This document shows, piece by piece, positions 49,816 to 58,068 of a stretch of DNA of 58,068 nt. The position numbers and the translations under genes were made by a program. This DNA is from Candidatus Methanocrinis natronophilus (GTDB lineage Archaea; Halobacteriota; Methanosarcinia; Methanotrichales; Methanotrichaceae). A model generated the notes under the pieces. That model searched no databases, was not told where the DNA came from, and saw only the letters and a list, made by a program, of their open reading frames with translations. The first letter of the stretch is position 1, and the number at the start of each line of letters is the position of its first letter. The stretch spans positions 1 to 58,068 of the forward strand of contig JARFPK010000011.1 in assembly GCA_029167045.1 (NCBI GenBank). The letters run 5' to 3'.

Positions 49816-51822
49816 TTACTCTCTCTTCCTCAGGACGAGGTAGGATACCGCCAGAAGTCCGGTGATGGCGAAGACCGCCTCGAATCCGGGGATTCCGTTC
49901 TCGGGCTCGGGCTCGGGCACGGGCTCGACCACGGGCTCGGGCTCGACTACGGGCTCAACCACGGGCTCAGGAGTGACAACGGGCTCGGGGACGGGCTCGA
50001 CTACGTCATCCTCGATCGTCACTTCCTTGTAGATGTAGAACCTGGTCGGATCGAGGGAGTCAGAGGTTCTGATCCAGACATCTTCCATCAAGCGGATGTT
50101 CCTGTCTCTGCTGAGAGTGATCCTCTCGCCGTCGTTGATCATCGTTATCTGATTATCGATGACCTCGTCGACAGTCATCCTGCCGTACTTGGTGTCCTTT
50201 GTAACTTCGCTGTGCTGGTCTGATATCTGCCAGATGCCGTTGATGGTTGCGAGGTCAACTGTGGCACCACGGAAGGCGTTCTTGAAGTTAACGGCGATTA
50301 TCACTATGTCCTTGGTGTCTCCTATGTCCTTCTTGTAGACGTACGTCTGGTCTGCGATGGTAGCGCCGGGTTTGGACGGTTCAACGATCGCAGAGTCAAC
50401 AACCATGCCGTTCTTCATAAGCTGGACGTAGACCTTGTTGCCGTCGAGATCGATCGCCTGAATTGCAAGCTCGTAGTTCTCATGTAGCCTAAGAGGCGAG
50501 CCTGTAGTAATGGTTATCTCGTCGTCTTCGTCCATGAGGATCTTGCTGAGATGCTCATCACGTAGCAGGTTGATGTCGTCGGACTGCCGGGCGAGATACC
50601 CGCCGCGAACGTAGCCTGCGAAGTACTCATCAGCAAGGAATCCTATAACCTCAAACTGGCCCCAGTCTTCGAAATCGAATGCCTTTTCCTGGGTTGTTGT
50701 CGTGTATATGACACCATCGTCTTCATCCAGGATGTTCCCTCTGGTGATGGTCATCTGGATTGTCTCAGTTCCGATGTTGTCGTCGATATCGTAGAAGAAC
50801 CCAGCGAAGTTAGTCGCATCCCAGGATATTACTGCACCATCAGCGACCTCAGCGACAGTTGCTCTTACCTCATAAGTTCCTGGCTCGGTTATCTCCTTGT
50901 AGAGGTAGAACCTGGTCGGATCGAGGGAGTCAGAGGTTCTGATCCAGACATCTTCCATCAAGCGGGTGTCCCTGTCTCTGGTTAGGGTGATCCTCTCACC
51001 GTCGTTGATCATAGTTATCTGATTATCGATGACCTCGTCGACAGTCATCCTGCCGTACTTGGTGTCCTTTGTAACTTCGGTGTACTGGTCTGATATCTGC
51101 CAGATGCCGTTGATGGTTGCGAGGTCAACTGTGGCACCACGGAAGGCGTTCTTGAAGTTGACGGCGATTATCACTATGTCCTTGGTGTCTCCTATGTCCT
51201 TCTTGTAGACGTACGTCTGGTCTGCGATGGTAGCGCCGGGTTTGGACGGTTCAACGATCGCAGAGTCGACAACCCTGCCGTTCTTCATAAGCTGGACGTA
51301 GACCTTGTTGCCGTCGAGGTCGATCGCCTGAATTGCAAGCTCGTAGTCCTCATGGAGCTTCAGAGGCGAACCTGTAGCAATGGTTCTCTCATCGTCTTCG
51401 TCCATGAGGATCTTGCTGAGATGCTCATCACGTAGCATGTTGATGTCGTCAGACTGCCGCGCGATATACCCGCCGCGAACGTAGCCTGCGAAGTACTCAT
51501 CAGCAAGGAATCCTATAACCTCGAACTGGCCCCAGTCTTCAAAGTCGAAGTCCTTGGCCTGGGTTCTGGTGGTGTAGATTACGCCGGTGTCCTCATCGAG
51601 GATGTTCCCTCTGGTGATGGTAAGGGTGATCTCTTCAGTTCCGATGTCGTCGTCGATATCGTAGAAGAATGCCGCAAAGTCCAGCGGGCCCCAGGTGTAG
51701 GATGTCTCCTCCACCGTAGCCACAGGACCGCGGATCTCCACCTTATCGACTGCGCTTACCGCCATCGCTGATGCGAGCAGCATGACCAGAGCTGTAAGCG
51801 TAATCGCGGTCACTTTCGTCAT
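49816..51822 (-). CDS. Major S-layer protein with two DUF1608 repeats and PGF-CTERM
   Basis: 668 aa. Signal peptide (ITLTALVMLLASAMAVSA), then two copies of a 290-residue S-layer family domain. Copy-to-copy identity is very high (for example LADEYFAGYVRGGY and SKPGATIADQTYVYKKDIGDTKD occur in both). The DNA repeat period is 870 bp (CCTGGTCGGA at 50041 and 50911). A Pro/Glu/Val-rich spacer follows, then PGFEAVFAITGLLAVSYLVLRKRE, a PGF-CTERM signal for archaeosortase processing and lipid anchoring. It matches the Methanosarcina-type S-layer architecture. Start ATG 51822 has a strong TAGGAGG SD. Codon use differs from its neighbours, as expected for very high expression. Confidence 0.95.
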   Translation of the reverse strand: MTKVTAITLTALVMLLASAMAVSAVDKVEIRGPVATVEETSYTWGPLDFAAFFYDIDDDIGTEEITLTITRGNILDEDTGVIYTTRTQAKDFDFEDWGQFEVIGFLADEYFAGYVRGGYIARQSDDINMLRDEHLSKILMDEDDERTIATGSPLKLHEDYELAIQAIDLDGNKVYVQLMKNGRVVDSAIVEPSKPGATIADQTYVYKKDIGDTKDIVIIAVNFKNAFRGATVDLATINGIWQISDQYTEVTKDTKYGRMTVDEVIDNQITMINDGERITLTRDRDTRLMEDVWIRTSDSLDPTRFYLYKEITEPGTYEVRATVAEVADGAVISWDATNFAGFFYDIDDNIGTETIQMTITRGNILDEDDGVIYTTTTQEKAFDFEDWGQFEVIGFLADEYFAGYVRGGYLARQSDDINLLRDEHLSKILMDEDDEITITTGSPLRLHENYELAIQAIDLDGNKVYVQLMKNGMVVDSAIVEPSKPGATIADQTYVYKKDIGDTKDIVIIAVNFKNAFRGATVDLATINGIWQISDQHSEVTKDTKYGRMTVDEVIDNQITMINDGERITLSRDRNIRLMEDVWIRTSDSLDPTRFYIYKEVTIEDDVVEPVPEPVVTPEPVVEPVVEPEPVVEPVPEPEPENGIPGFEAVFAITGLLAVSYLVLRKRE
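50041..51780 (-). repeat. 870-bp tandem repeat within the S-layer gene
   Basis: Two in-frame units of about 870 bp (290 codons), with stretches of more than 100 bp nearly identical between them. Differences are scattered single bases, for example around 50095 against 50965. Limits are approximate. Confidence 0.8.
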
Positions 51823-52218
51823 TATCTTGTTAACCTCCTATTTTATCCCCTATGGGGTTAGGTTCATGCAGCATACAGTATGATTATCCTCAAAACTATC
51901 GCCCACACTGATCTCCCCGCCACTGTGGTGCCACCCAACTGGGGACGCCAACAGCTGCTGTTTAGCATCAATATGACACTGTATAGCCGCATCACCCTCC
52001 CGATCCCTTTGGGACTATGGAGATATGATATAAGATTTCACCATATATCTTTTGTGGTCTCTCGATGAGAAGATCGTCCCCTTGCGCCTGAAATTCTGGA
52101 GGGGCGATGGACGGATCAGAGGTGCATCGAAGAAGGATCTTAGATGAGATCTCCCATCATTAGGCTCCATCCATCCGGGGAAAAATGTTTCTACATCTGC
52201 CTCGATATACGAAGTTGT
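51823..52218. other. Intergenic control region between the S-layer and deacetylase-like genes
   Basis: No gene found. A TATA-like GGATAAAATAGG on the minus strand lies just before the S-layer SD (about 51837-51848). A second A+T-rich block at 52018-52050 contains AGATAT and ATATCT arms around GATATAAG and could hold promoters for either gene. The divergent layout suggests a long untranslated leader for the S-layer mRNA is possible. Confidence 0.45.
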
Positions 52219-53253
52219 ATGGCGAGAACTGGCCTGATATATCACCCCATCTATCTGGAACACGAGACCGACAGCCATCCTGAAAGGAAGGAGCGGCTCA
52301 TCACCACCCTCGAGAAGATAAAGTCCTCAGGGCTGGGGCTGGAGTTTATCACCCCCAGGAGTGCCACCCTGGAGGAGGTGGGGATGATCCACTCTCCAGG
52401 ATACATCGACCAGGTGAGGGCCACCTCTGAGAGGGGCGGAGGATACCTCGACCTGGATACCGTCATATCGGCGAGGTCCTACGATGCGGCTCTTATGGCG
52501 GCGGGGGGGGTGATCACCGGCGTCGAGGCGGTCGTCAAAGGCGATCTGGATAACGCCTTCGCCCTGGTGAGGCCGCCGGGGCACCACGCCCTCCCCAACA
52601 GGGGGATGGGGTTTTGCGTATTCAACAACGTCGCCATAGCGGCGAGATCTGCCCAGAAGATGGGGCTAGATAAGGTCCTGATCGTCGACTGGGACGTCCA
52701 CCACGGCAACGGCACCAGCGCCATATTCTACGACGACCGGTCGGTCCTGTTCTTTTCCACCCACGAGTCTCCCCACTATCCGGGGACCGGGAGGGTGAGG
52801 GAGGTGGGGATGGACGGGGCCGAGGGGTTCACGGTGAACGTCCCCCTACCCCGGGGGACGGGGGACTCCGGTTATTTGGCCGCCTTCGAGGAGGTCCTCA
52901 AGCCTGTAGCCCTGGAGTTCGGGCCCGATATAGTCCTCGTCTCCGCCGGCCAGGACCCCCACGTGGGAGATCCCCTCAGTGGCATGAACCTCACCACCTA
53001 CGCCTTCGGATATATGGCCGCGGCTGTCAAAGAGATCGCCGACGCCTGCTGCCGGGGAAGGGTCGTAGCCGCCCTGGAAGGAGGATACAACCTGGAGGCC
53101 CTCTCCTACTCGGTGGTGGCGATATTGAGGGCCTTCAAGGGGGAAGCTATGCCGGAGATGGAGAGGTATCAGGACCCGAGGGCAGAAGAGAAGATAGATG
53201 AGGTGAAGAGGGCTCTTGCCCCCTACTGGAGCTGCTTTGGGACGAAGGCGTAG
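52219..53253 (+). CDS. Histone deacetylase/acetoin utilisation family amidohydrolase
   Basis: About 344 aa. Zinc-dependent deacetylase fold with the motifs LVRPPGHHA, GFCVFNNVAIAA, VLIVDWDVHHGNGT (zinc Asp and His), FFSTHESPHYPGTG, and ALEGGYNLEAL. Start ATG 52219 (MARTGLIYHP) matches the family. Archaeal members are thought to act on acetylated amines or chromatin proteins such as Alba or histones; the substrate here is unknown. Convergent with cca; the true cca end lies 19 nt beyond its stop. Confidence 0.92.
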   Translation: MARTGLIYHPIYLEHETDSHPERKERLITTLEKIKSSGLGLEFITPRSATLEEVGMIHSPGYIDQVRATSERGGGYLDLDTVISARSYDAALMAAGGVITGVEAVVKGDLDNAFALVRPPGHHALPNRGMGFCVFNNVAIAARSAQKMGLDKVLIVDWDVHHGNGTSAIFYDDRSVLFFSTHESPHYPGTGRVREVGMDGAEGFTVNVPLPRGTGDSGYLAAFEEVLKPVALEFGPDIVLVSAGQDPHVGDPLSGMNLTTYAFGYMAAAVKEIADACCRGRVVAALEGGYNLEALSYSVVAILRAFKGEAMPEMERYQDPRAEEKIDEVKRALAPYWSCFGTKA

Positions 53254-53271
53254 ATGCGGTCCTGAAAGGGG

Positions 53272-54721
53272 TCAGCCCACCTTCTGTCGCGCCGAAAAGT
53301 ACCTGGCCATGAAGGCCCGAAACTCCGGGTCTACGATCCCGAGGATCTCCTCCCCCCTGTATATCTTGTAGCCACGGACCAGCTCGCGGCCCAGGTGGCG
53401 CCCCAGGGCGAGGGTGGCCACCCGGGGAGGCGAGGGCGAACCTCCTGGGGACCTCCACCACCACCCGACCTTCCCGGATGTAGGGGCCGCAGAGGGGTTC
53501 CGGGTGGCTTTCGACGAACTTCTTCGCGTGCGCCGCCTCCCAGACCGGGGGTCCGACCCTCCTCTCCACCTTGGGGAGGGTCGCCACCTCCAGCTCGAAG
53601 AGGATCCTGATGGTGCCAAAGATCCCAGATTCGCCTACGCCGTCAGAGCCGGGAGGCTCAAAGGTGATGCCCCTATGCCAGTCGGCATCTGACCGGAGGA
53701 CGGAGAAGCCGCTCCTGACGAAGAGGGCCCGGACCGACTCCTCGGCCTTTCGAAGCTGCGGGAAGATCACATCCTCCACCAGGTCGGGTCCGCCGAACTC
53801 CAGGAGGATGAAGGCGCTATCTCGCCGAGCCATCTCTTCGCGAAGCTCTTCGTCGGTCAGGGGGAAAATCTCCGGCGGGAAGAAGAAATCCAGGCCCGGA
53901 TCTTCCAGAAACAGGCGGGCTGCCGCCACGAACTGGAGCATCCTGTCCAGGGTGAGGGCGGCGGCGACGTTCCTCCCCGGATCGACGGGGTCGACGACTA
54001 CGAGGGGGTCGGGGTGGTTCCGGGAAGAATGGCCCGAAAGGTCCATCGTCTCCCCCGGCCGCCAGGAGGATGCTCCCTCCAGGACGCTGATGAAGGATCC
54101 GTACCTGATGACCAGAAGCTCCGCCAGGTAGCCGGAGAAGCCGCCTACCTTCAGTTCCGAGCCGTAGACCCCGATCCCCTTCATGAACTGTTTTATGAGG
54201 AGGACCTCGTCCTCGAGCCCTCTGATCTCAGCCGAGACGTACCGGCAGTGGAAGGGGGTTCTGTCGACGGCGGAGATGATCTTCGAGGCGTCCTCCACCA
54301 GATAGCAGGGGACTAGGTCGATCCGGAACCCCTCGAAGTTGGCGTGGACGTAAGCATGCTCTGCGTACCTCTCCTCGTGCTCTGGTGCCACGAGCCTTGC
54401 GACCTCCAGGGCCGGGAGGAGGGACGAACCCTCAGGGACGCCGATGAAGACGTCCAGGTCGTGGTCCCCTGAGAGCCACGTACCCCTGGCGGCAGAGCCG
54501 ACCAGGATCGGCTCGCATTCTATACCCTTTGCCGCCGCCAGCTCTTCTATCCGCGCGACGGTCTTCTCTGCGACTGCGGCGAGCCTCCCCCGCTCCTCCC
54601 CTGATGGCCTGACCCGGCAGAGGACCTGCTCAAGGACGGGATAGAGGGAAGGCAGCGACGTCCTCGTAGATGGGGCCTCCGGGGGTGAGGGTGCTCTTCT
54701 TGAGGATGAACTCCTCTGCAT
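53272..54721 (-). CDS. cca: CCA-adding tRNA nucleotidyltransferase (with an apparent frameshift)
   Basis: Class I archaeal CCA enzyme that builds and repairs the tRNA CCA end. Catalytic motif LVGSAARGTW...GDHDLDVFIG with its DxD is present. After VVVEVPRRFALAS the frame turns into unlike sequence that would run into the deacetylase gene. The +1 frame instead continues family-like (RVATLALGRHLGRELVRGYKIYRGEEILG...FSARQKVG) to a stop at 53272. One extra C in the run at 53424-53427 explains this. The start is also unclear: ATG 54721 lies 92 nt inside thpR, while the family start falls near CTG 54655, which has a GAGGA 5 nt upstream. Confidence 0.85.
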
Positions 54722-55226
54722 CGAACTCGCCCAGGTCGATCTCTTTGAAGGGTTCGAGTTTTGAGGCGAGGATGGCTGTAGTTTCGGGGCTGGAGCTTTT
54801 GACCCTGGCGATGGTGGCGTGGGAGGTGAACCTCCGCCCCTCCATCTCGAAGCCCAGGGGGACTAGCGCCTCTTCGACGGCGGAGAAGAGCTGCTCAAAA
54901 TCCCCTTCTACTCCCATCCAGACGACCCGGATGGACCTCCCCGGAAAGGCCCCGATCCCCGCCACCCTGGCGGTGAAGGCCGGCCGCTCGACGGTCCGGA
55001 GGGCTTCGACGACCCGGTCCACCTTCGAGAGAGGGACGTCCCCGAGGAACTTGACGGTGACGTGGATGAGGTCGGGGTTTACTAGCCTCACCCCCGGAAG
55101 GTCGATCTCCCTTTGGACAACAGCGATCTCATCGCGGATAAAGGCGGGGATCTCCACGGCTACAAAAGACCTGATCCCCTTCTTGCCCCCTCTCTCCATC
55201 TGAGACCTTCTCCTCTTATCGGCCAT
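54630..55226 (-). CDS. thpR: RNA 2',3'-cyclic phosphodiesterase ThpR
   Basis: About 198 aa of the 2H phosphoesterase superfamily. Two HxTx motifs, HVTVKFLG and HATIARVK, form the active site that opens 2',3'-cyclic phosphates or ligates tRNA halves in vitro. ATG 55226 is chosen; TTG 55232 and ATG 55199 are alternatives. It follows ilvD almost without gap and overlaps the start of cca. The pairing with the tRNA-repair gene cca is meaningful for RNA end processing. Confidence 0.93.
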   Translation of the reverse strand: MADKRRRSQMERGGKKGIRSFVAVEIPAFIRDEIAVVQREIDLPGVRLVNPDLIHVTVKFLGDVPLSKVDRVVEALRTVERPAFTARVAGIGAFPGRSIRVVWMGVEGDFEQLFSAVEEALVPLGFEMEGRRFTSHATIARVKSSSPETTAILASKLEPFKEIDLGEFDAEEFILKKSTLTPGGPIYEDVAAFPLSRP

Positions 55227-55233
55227 CTCCAAC

Positions 55234-56880
55234 CTACCTGAGAACCCCGCCCCGGCTCGCGGAGGTGACGGACCTGCTGTACCTCGCCAGCATCCCCTTC
55301 GCGACCTTGGGCTCGGGGGGCTTCCAGCCGCTCCTCCGTCTCTCCAAGGTCTCCGGGTCCAGGAGAAGGTCGATCCTCCGCCCTTCTATGTCTATGCTGA
55401 TCTCGTCGCCGTCCTCCACTAGGGCGATGGGCCCGCCGACGGCCGCCTCGGGGCATATGTGCCCGATGCAGGGGCCTCTCGTCCCGCCGGAGAACCGGCC
55501 ATCGGTGACGAGGGCGACGGAGTCTCCGAGACCCGCTCCCTGAATCGCCGATGTGGGAGAAAGCGTCTCCCTCATCCCCGGGCCCCCTTTAGGCCCCTCG
55601 TACCTGATGACGACGACGTCTCCGGCGACGACTTCGCCTCCCACTATCCCCGCCAGGGCTTCTTCCTCGGAGTTGTATACCTTGGCTGGGCCGGTGTGCC
55701 TCCTCATCGACCCGGTGACCGCCGTCTGCTTGACGACGGACCCTTCGGGGGCGAGGGACCCCATGAGGATCGCGATCCCGCCCTCGGGGTGGACGGGGTC
55801 GTCCAGGGTTCTTATGACCTTCGCGAAGGTCTCGGGGTTGGCTGGCCTGAACTTCCCGATCTCCTCGCCGAGGGTCCTGCCCGTCACCGTGAGGACGTCG
55901 AGGTGGAGCTTCGACTCCAGCCGCTTCATCACCCCGGGGATCCCTCCGGCCCTCTCCAGATCGAGGATGTGGTGGGGTCCGCCGGGCCTGAGGTTGACGA
56001 GGTGAGGTGTCTCCCGGCTCAACCGATCAAACTCTGCGAGGTCGAGGTCGATCTCGAACTCCGAGGCTACCGCCGGTATGTGGAGGGCGGTGTTGGTGGA
56101 CCCGCCGATGGCCATGTCCATCATGATGGCGTTCTCGATCGATTTTGAGGTGACTATATCTCTCGCGGTGATCCCCTTCTCGATCAGCTCGACGATCTTC
56201 GCCCCCGACATCTTGGCGATCCTAATCTTCTTCGCGTCGGCGGCGTGGGCGGTGGCGCAGCCGGGAAGGCTCATCCCGATGGTCTCGGTGATGCAGGCCA
56301 TGGTGTTGGCGGTGAAGAGGCCAGCGCAGGAGCCGGCTCCCGGGCATGCGAGGCTCTCCAGGACCTCCAGGACCTCGCCGCCCTTCTGCCACCCCTCGAA
56401 GACATCGATGAGGTCGAGCTCCTTGTCGCAGGCGAAGCCGGGGTACATGGGGCCGCCGGTGACGGCTATCGCCGGAAGGTCGAGCCTTCCGGCCGCCATC
56501 AGGTGGCCTGGAACGATCTTGTCGCAGGACGAGATGAGGACCATCCCGTCGAGCTGGTGGGACTCCATCATCACCTCGATGGTATCTTCGATGATCTCCC
56601 TGCTGGGGAGGGAGTATCTCATCCCCCGGTGGCCCATGGCGATCCCGTCGCATATCCCTATGGTGTGAAACTCGAAGGGTACGCCCCCCGCCATCCTGAT
56701 CCCGGCCTTAACAGCCTGGGATATCTTGTCGAGGTGGATGTGGCCTGGTATGAACTCGTTCCAGGAGTTTGCGACCCCGACGAAGGGGCGGCCGATCTCC
56801 TCGTCTATGAGGCCGGTGGCCTTGAGGAGGGCCCGGTGGGGAGCCCTCTCCGGCCCGACCTTGGTGATATCGCTTCTCAT
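55234..56880 (-). CDS. ilvD: Dihydroxy-acid dehydratase
   Basis: 548 aa, full length. It dehydrates 2,3-dihydroxy acids in valine, leucine and isoleucine synthesis. Fe-S ligand Cys are in [10 protein letters not shown] and [18 protein letters not shown], with the N-terminal [13 protein letters not shown] region and the C-terminal [21 protein letters not shown]. Start ATG 56880. First gene of ilvD-thpR-cca. A TATA-like CTTAATTAG lies about 40 bp upstream, next to a palindrome at 56929-56943. Confidence 0.97.
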   Translation of the reverse strand: MRSDITKVGPERAPHRALLKATGLIDEEIGRPFVGVANSWNEFIPGHIHLDKISQAVKAGIRMAGGVPFEFHTIGICDGIAMGHRGMRYSLPSREIIEDTIEVMMESHQLDGMVLISSCDKIVPGHLMAAGRLDLPAIAVTGGPMYPGFACDKELDLIDVFEGWQKGGEVLEVLESLACPGAGSCAGLFTANTMACITETIGMSLPGCATAHAADAKKIRIAKMSGAKIVELIEKGITARDIVTSKSIENAIMMDMAIGGSTNTALHIPAVASEFEIDLDLAEFDRLSRETPHLVNLRPGGPHHILDLERAGGIPGVMKRLESKLHLDVLTVTGRTLGEEIGKFRPANPETFAKVIRTLDDPVHPEGGIAILMGSLAPEGSVVKQTAVTGSMRRHTGPAKVYNSEEEALAGIVGGEVVAGDVVVIRYEGPKGGPGMRETLSPTSAIQGAGLGDSVALVTDGRFSGGTRGPCIGHICPEAAVGGPIALVEDGDEISIDIEGRRIDLLLDPETLERRRSGWKPPEPKVAKGMLARYSRSVTSASRGGVLR

Positions 56881-56928
56881 GAGAAGAACCTCAAAACCAG
56901 GCTAAGATTTCATATCTAATTAAGTAGT

Positions 56929-56943
56929 TGGTGATTATCACCA
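56929..56943. promoter_or_regulatory. Palindrome upstream of ilvD
   Basis: TGGTGAT and ATCACCA form 7-bp arms around one central base. It lies about 50 bp before ilvD and 11 bp beyond the stop of the upstream gene, so it may be an operator for ilvD. Confidence 0.4.
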
Positions 56944-56953
56944 GGCATGGTTC

Positions 56954-57643
56954 TCAGCGCTGATAGACAAATCCGGACTCGATCATCCGCCAGCTTTCTC
57001 CGACCTTTCCCAACATCAGGCTGATCACCCAGCCCTCTTTACATATCGAGCTTATCTCTTCGGATACGATCACCGGGCCTATCAATCCGGTTTGTCCGAT
57101 ATAACCTTCAACCCACAACTCGCCCGGCTTGATCGCCACCACTGAGAAGTATCCGTCTTCGATCTCTTCAAAATCCACGTCAGGGCTTTCACGTATGTAG
57201 TCGAATATCAGAGCGCTCAGTTCGGTCACCTTCGCAAGGTCGCCTTTCAACTCATCGACCGCCATGGCGGCCCCCTCGTAACATTCAGAGTCCATGTACC
57301 CCTTCTCACCCATCCATCTCACAAATTTTCGAATTACTCTGCCGACGGTCTCCATAAGTGTATTGCTGGCAGCCACCTTTCGGATCATGAAATAATCAAG
57401 GAACTCCCCAATCTCAGAAGACGTGATCTTGTCTGGCCCGAATATCTCACAGAACTCCTTTCCTTCATCATAGAGTTCGTCGTAGAGATCCGCTTCCTCC
57501 TGATTCAGAGAATTCCAGCCGTAGCCATCCAAGCAATCTTCGAAGAGAGATATCGCCTCTTCGTACCCTCGATATGTTCGAGGCTTCAACTGGGCTTGCT
57601 GTTCATTCAAAAATTCCTGAAATACCAATTTGATCGTCTTCAT
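56954..57643 (-). CDS. Protein with integrase-type N-terminal SAM-like domain, no catalytic domain
   Basis: 229 aa. The first 110 residues resemble the core-binding (SAM-like) domain of tyrosine recombinases: FLNEQQAQLKPRTYRGYEEAISLFEDCL, a linker, then SEIGEFLDYFMIRKVAASNTLMETVGRVIRKFVRWMGEKGY. The C-terminal half (GELWVEGYIGQTGLIGPVIVSEEISSICKEGWVISLMLGKVGESWRMIESG) has no R/H/Y catalytic residues and looks like a small beta domain. A+T content is higher than in its neighbours, so transfer is likely. Function unknown. Confidence 0.75.
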   Translation of the reverse strand: MKTIKLVFQEFLNEQQAQLKPRTYRGYEEAISLFEDCLDGYGWNSLNQEEADLYDELYDEGKEFCEIFGPDKITSSEIGEFLDYFMIRKVAASNTLMETVGRVIRKFVRWMGEKGYMDSECYEGAAMAVDELKGDLAKVTELSALIFDYIRESPDVDFEEIEDGYFSVVAIKPGELWVEGYIGQTGLIGPVIVSEEISSICKEGWVISLMLGKVGESWRMIESGFVYQR

Positions 57644-58004
57644 CTTATCATCACCTAAAAATTATTATTAATTAAATGGGCAGTAACATGCTGCATTTTT
57701 ACTGCTGGAATAATGACAATCCAAAGTATATTCATACTTCGTCCTTTACCTTCGCCCCCGGATAAATCCCTATAATCCCTTAAAAAACCACATCTCTCAT
57801 CCCTTAATATATTCGCGATCCCTCTGGACGAAAGGTGACCGAATGGATTCCTATCATCTCTTCCTCTTGCTTCTGAGGCTTTACCAAGAGGCAGAGGGAC
57901 GAGATCTGCATAATCCTTCAAGGAGATATCGAGGAGACGCTCCTGGAGATGGGATTTTCGGCCACCCCCGGAACAGCGAGCCAAAATATCGGAGGCTAGG
58001 ATAG
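57644..58004. other. Intergenic region before the terminal flavoprotein gene
   Basis: Start region of the integrase-like gene on the minus strand (A+T-rich 57655-57680) and leader of the last gene on the plus strand. A TATA-like CCAAAATATC lies at 57981-57990. The open frame 57655-57984 on the minus strand shows no family features and overlaps these promoters, so I leave it out. Confidence 0.4.
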
Positions 58005-58068
58005 ATGAGAAGATACGAGGAAGATGTGGAGGTCGCCGTGGTTGGGGCGGGGCCGGCGGGCTCCGTCG
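58005..58068 (+). CDS. FAD-dependent oxidoreductase, geranylgeranyl-reductase-like (N-terminus only)
   Basis: Starts at ATG 58005 (MRRYEEDVEVAVVGAGPAGSV) and runs off the window after 21 residues. The GxGxxG dinucleotide-binding motif (VVGAGPAGS) at the very N-terminus indicates an FAD-binding enzyme. In methanogens this start is typical of the geranylgeranyl reductase family that saturates archaeal lipids, but other FAD enzymes start alike. A GGAGG lies at 57991-57995. Confidence 0.6.
   Translation, partial: MRRYEEDVEVAVVGAGPAGSV

Noticed and set aside
49615-50223. Plus-strand open frame antisense to the S-layer gene
   Set aside because: Repeats such as LGHGLDHGLGLDYGL are the antisense reading of the Pro/Glu/Val-rich spacer.
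53147-53271. Downstream tail of the cca frame overlapping the deacetylase gene
   Set aside because: Ser/Pro-rich sequence antisense to a good gene; the conserved C-terminus is in the +1 frame and stops at 53272.
57655-57984. Open frame of 109 codons on the minus strand
   Set aside because: Overlaps promoter-like A+T-rich sequence and shows no recognisable motif; likely chance in G+C-rich DNA.
1-58068. tRNA, rRNA and CRISPR arrays
   Set aside because: None seen on reading intergenic stretches; there are no regularly spaced direct repeats of 24-40 nt.

Overview
The window looks like a chromosome segment of a methanogenic archaeon of the Methanosarcinia, most likely a Methanothrix (Methanosaeta)-like aceticlastic methanogen. 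This is inferred from gene content and high G+C, not from a marker gene: there is no rRNA, mcr or tRNA here. Supporting content is a fused Fae/Hps enzyme, F420H2:NADP oxidoreductase, a SufB/SufC pair, a DUF1608-type S-layer protein with a PGF-CTERM tail, a presenilin-like A22 protease, DUF373, DUF166 and UPF0292 families, archaeal ThiC, Tsr3 and Trm1, and many TATA-like boxes 24-30 bp upstream of start codons, as in leaderless archaeal genes.

Layout. 1-248: 3' end of an IS605-type tnpB. 458-2385: sufC-sufB. 3690-2394 (minus): DUF167, UPF0292 and THEP1 NTPase genes. 3857-6674: purH and a NosD-like surface protein. 6671-8339: divergent nadX and nadC (NAD synthesis). 8408-10832: a CARDB-like surface protein and a non-canonical FtsZ/tubulin GTPase. 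12879-10878 (minus): DUF373 membrane protein and a GXGXG beta-helix protein. 13001-17395: a small exported protein, thiC, and fae-hps followed by an exported phosphatase-like protein. 17615-24174: mainly exported proteins (DNRLRE, NosD-like, rhodanese-like with CxxC motifs, subtilase), ending with a class II aldolase. 24261-28195: an orphan dockerin-bearing solute-binding protein, a site-2 protease with CBS domains, and a TraB-family protein.

The most unusual locus is 28720-32577: nuoE/hydC-like, nuoF/hydB-like and a fusion of a NuoG/HydA-type iron-sulfur module to an FrhB (F420-binding) domain. It reads as a three-subunit NAD(P)H:F420 oxidoreductase, possibly electron-bifurcating. The gene facing it across a TnpB-only insertion element is npdG, another F420/NADP enzyme.

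34984-40307 (minus) is a tightly overlapping operon valS, CYTH, presenilin-like protease, zinc protein, trm1. 40401-46401: tsr3, hsp20, a bacterial-type fused ribBA, a small repeat protein, a Cys-rich HxlR regulator divergent from DUF166, and a complete IS200/IS605 element (tnpA-tnpB). 46455-49554: a small Dsr-like siroheme protein, a second thiC paralogue and an AmmeMemoRadiSam radical-SAM gene. 49816-51822: a two-repeat S-layer protein. 52219-58068: a histone-deacetylase-family protein, ilvD-thpR-cca (cca has an apparent frameshift), an integrase-N-domain-like orphan, and the start of a flavoprotein running off the window.

Two recurring oddities deserve attention. Several good genes (sufC, GXGXG protein, cca, first NosD-like gene) lack an ATG/GTG/TTG at the position where the protein should start. 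And all three IS605-type elements end in the same kind of hairpin (TTTA/TTCA loop) fused to the tnpB stop codon, as expected for an omega-RNA scaffold.
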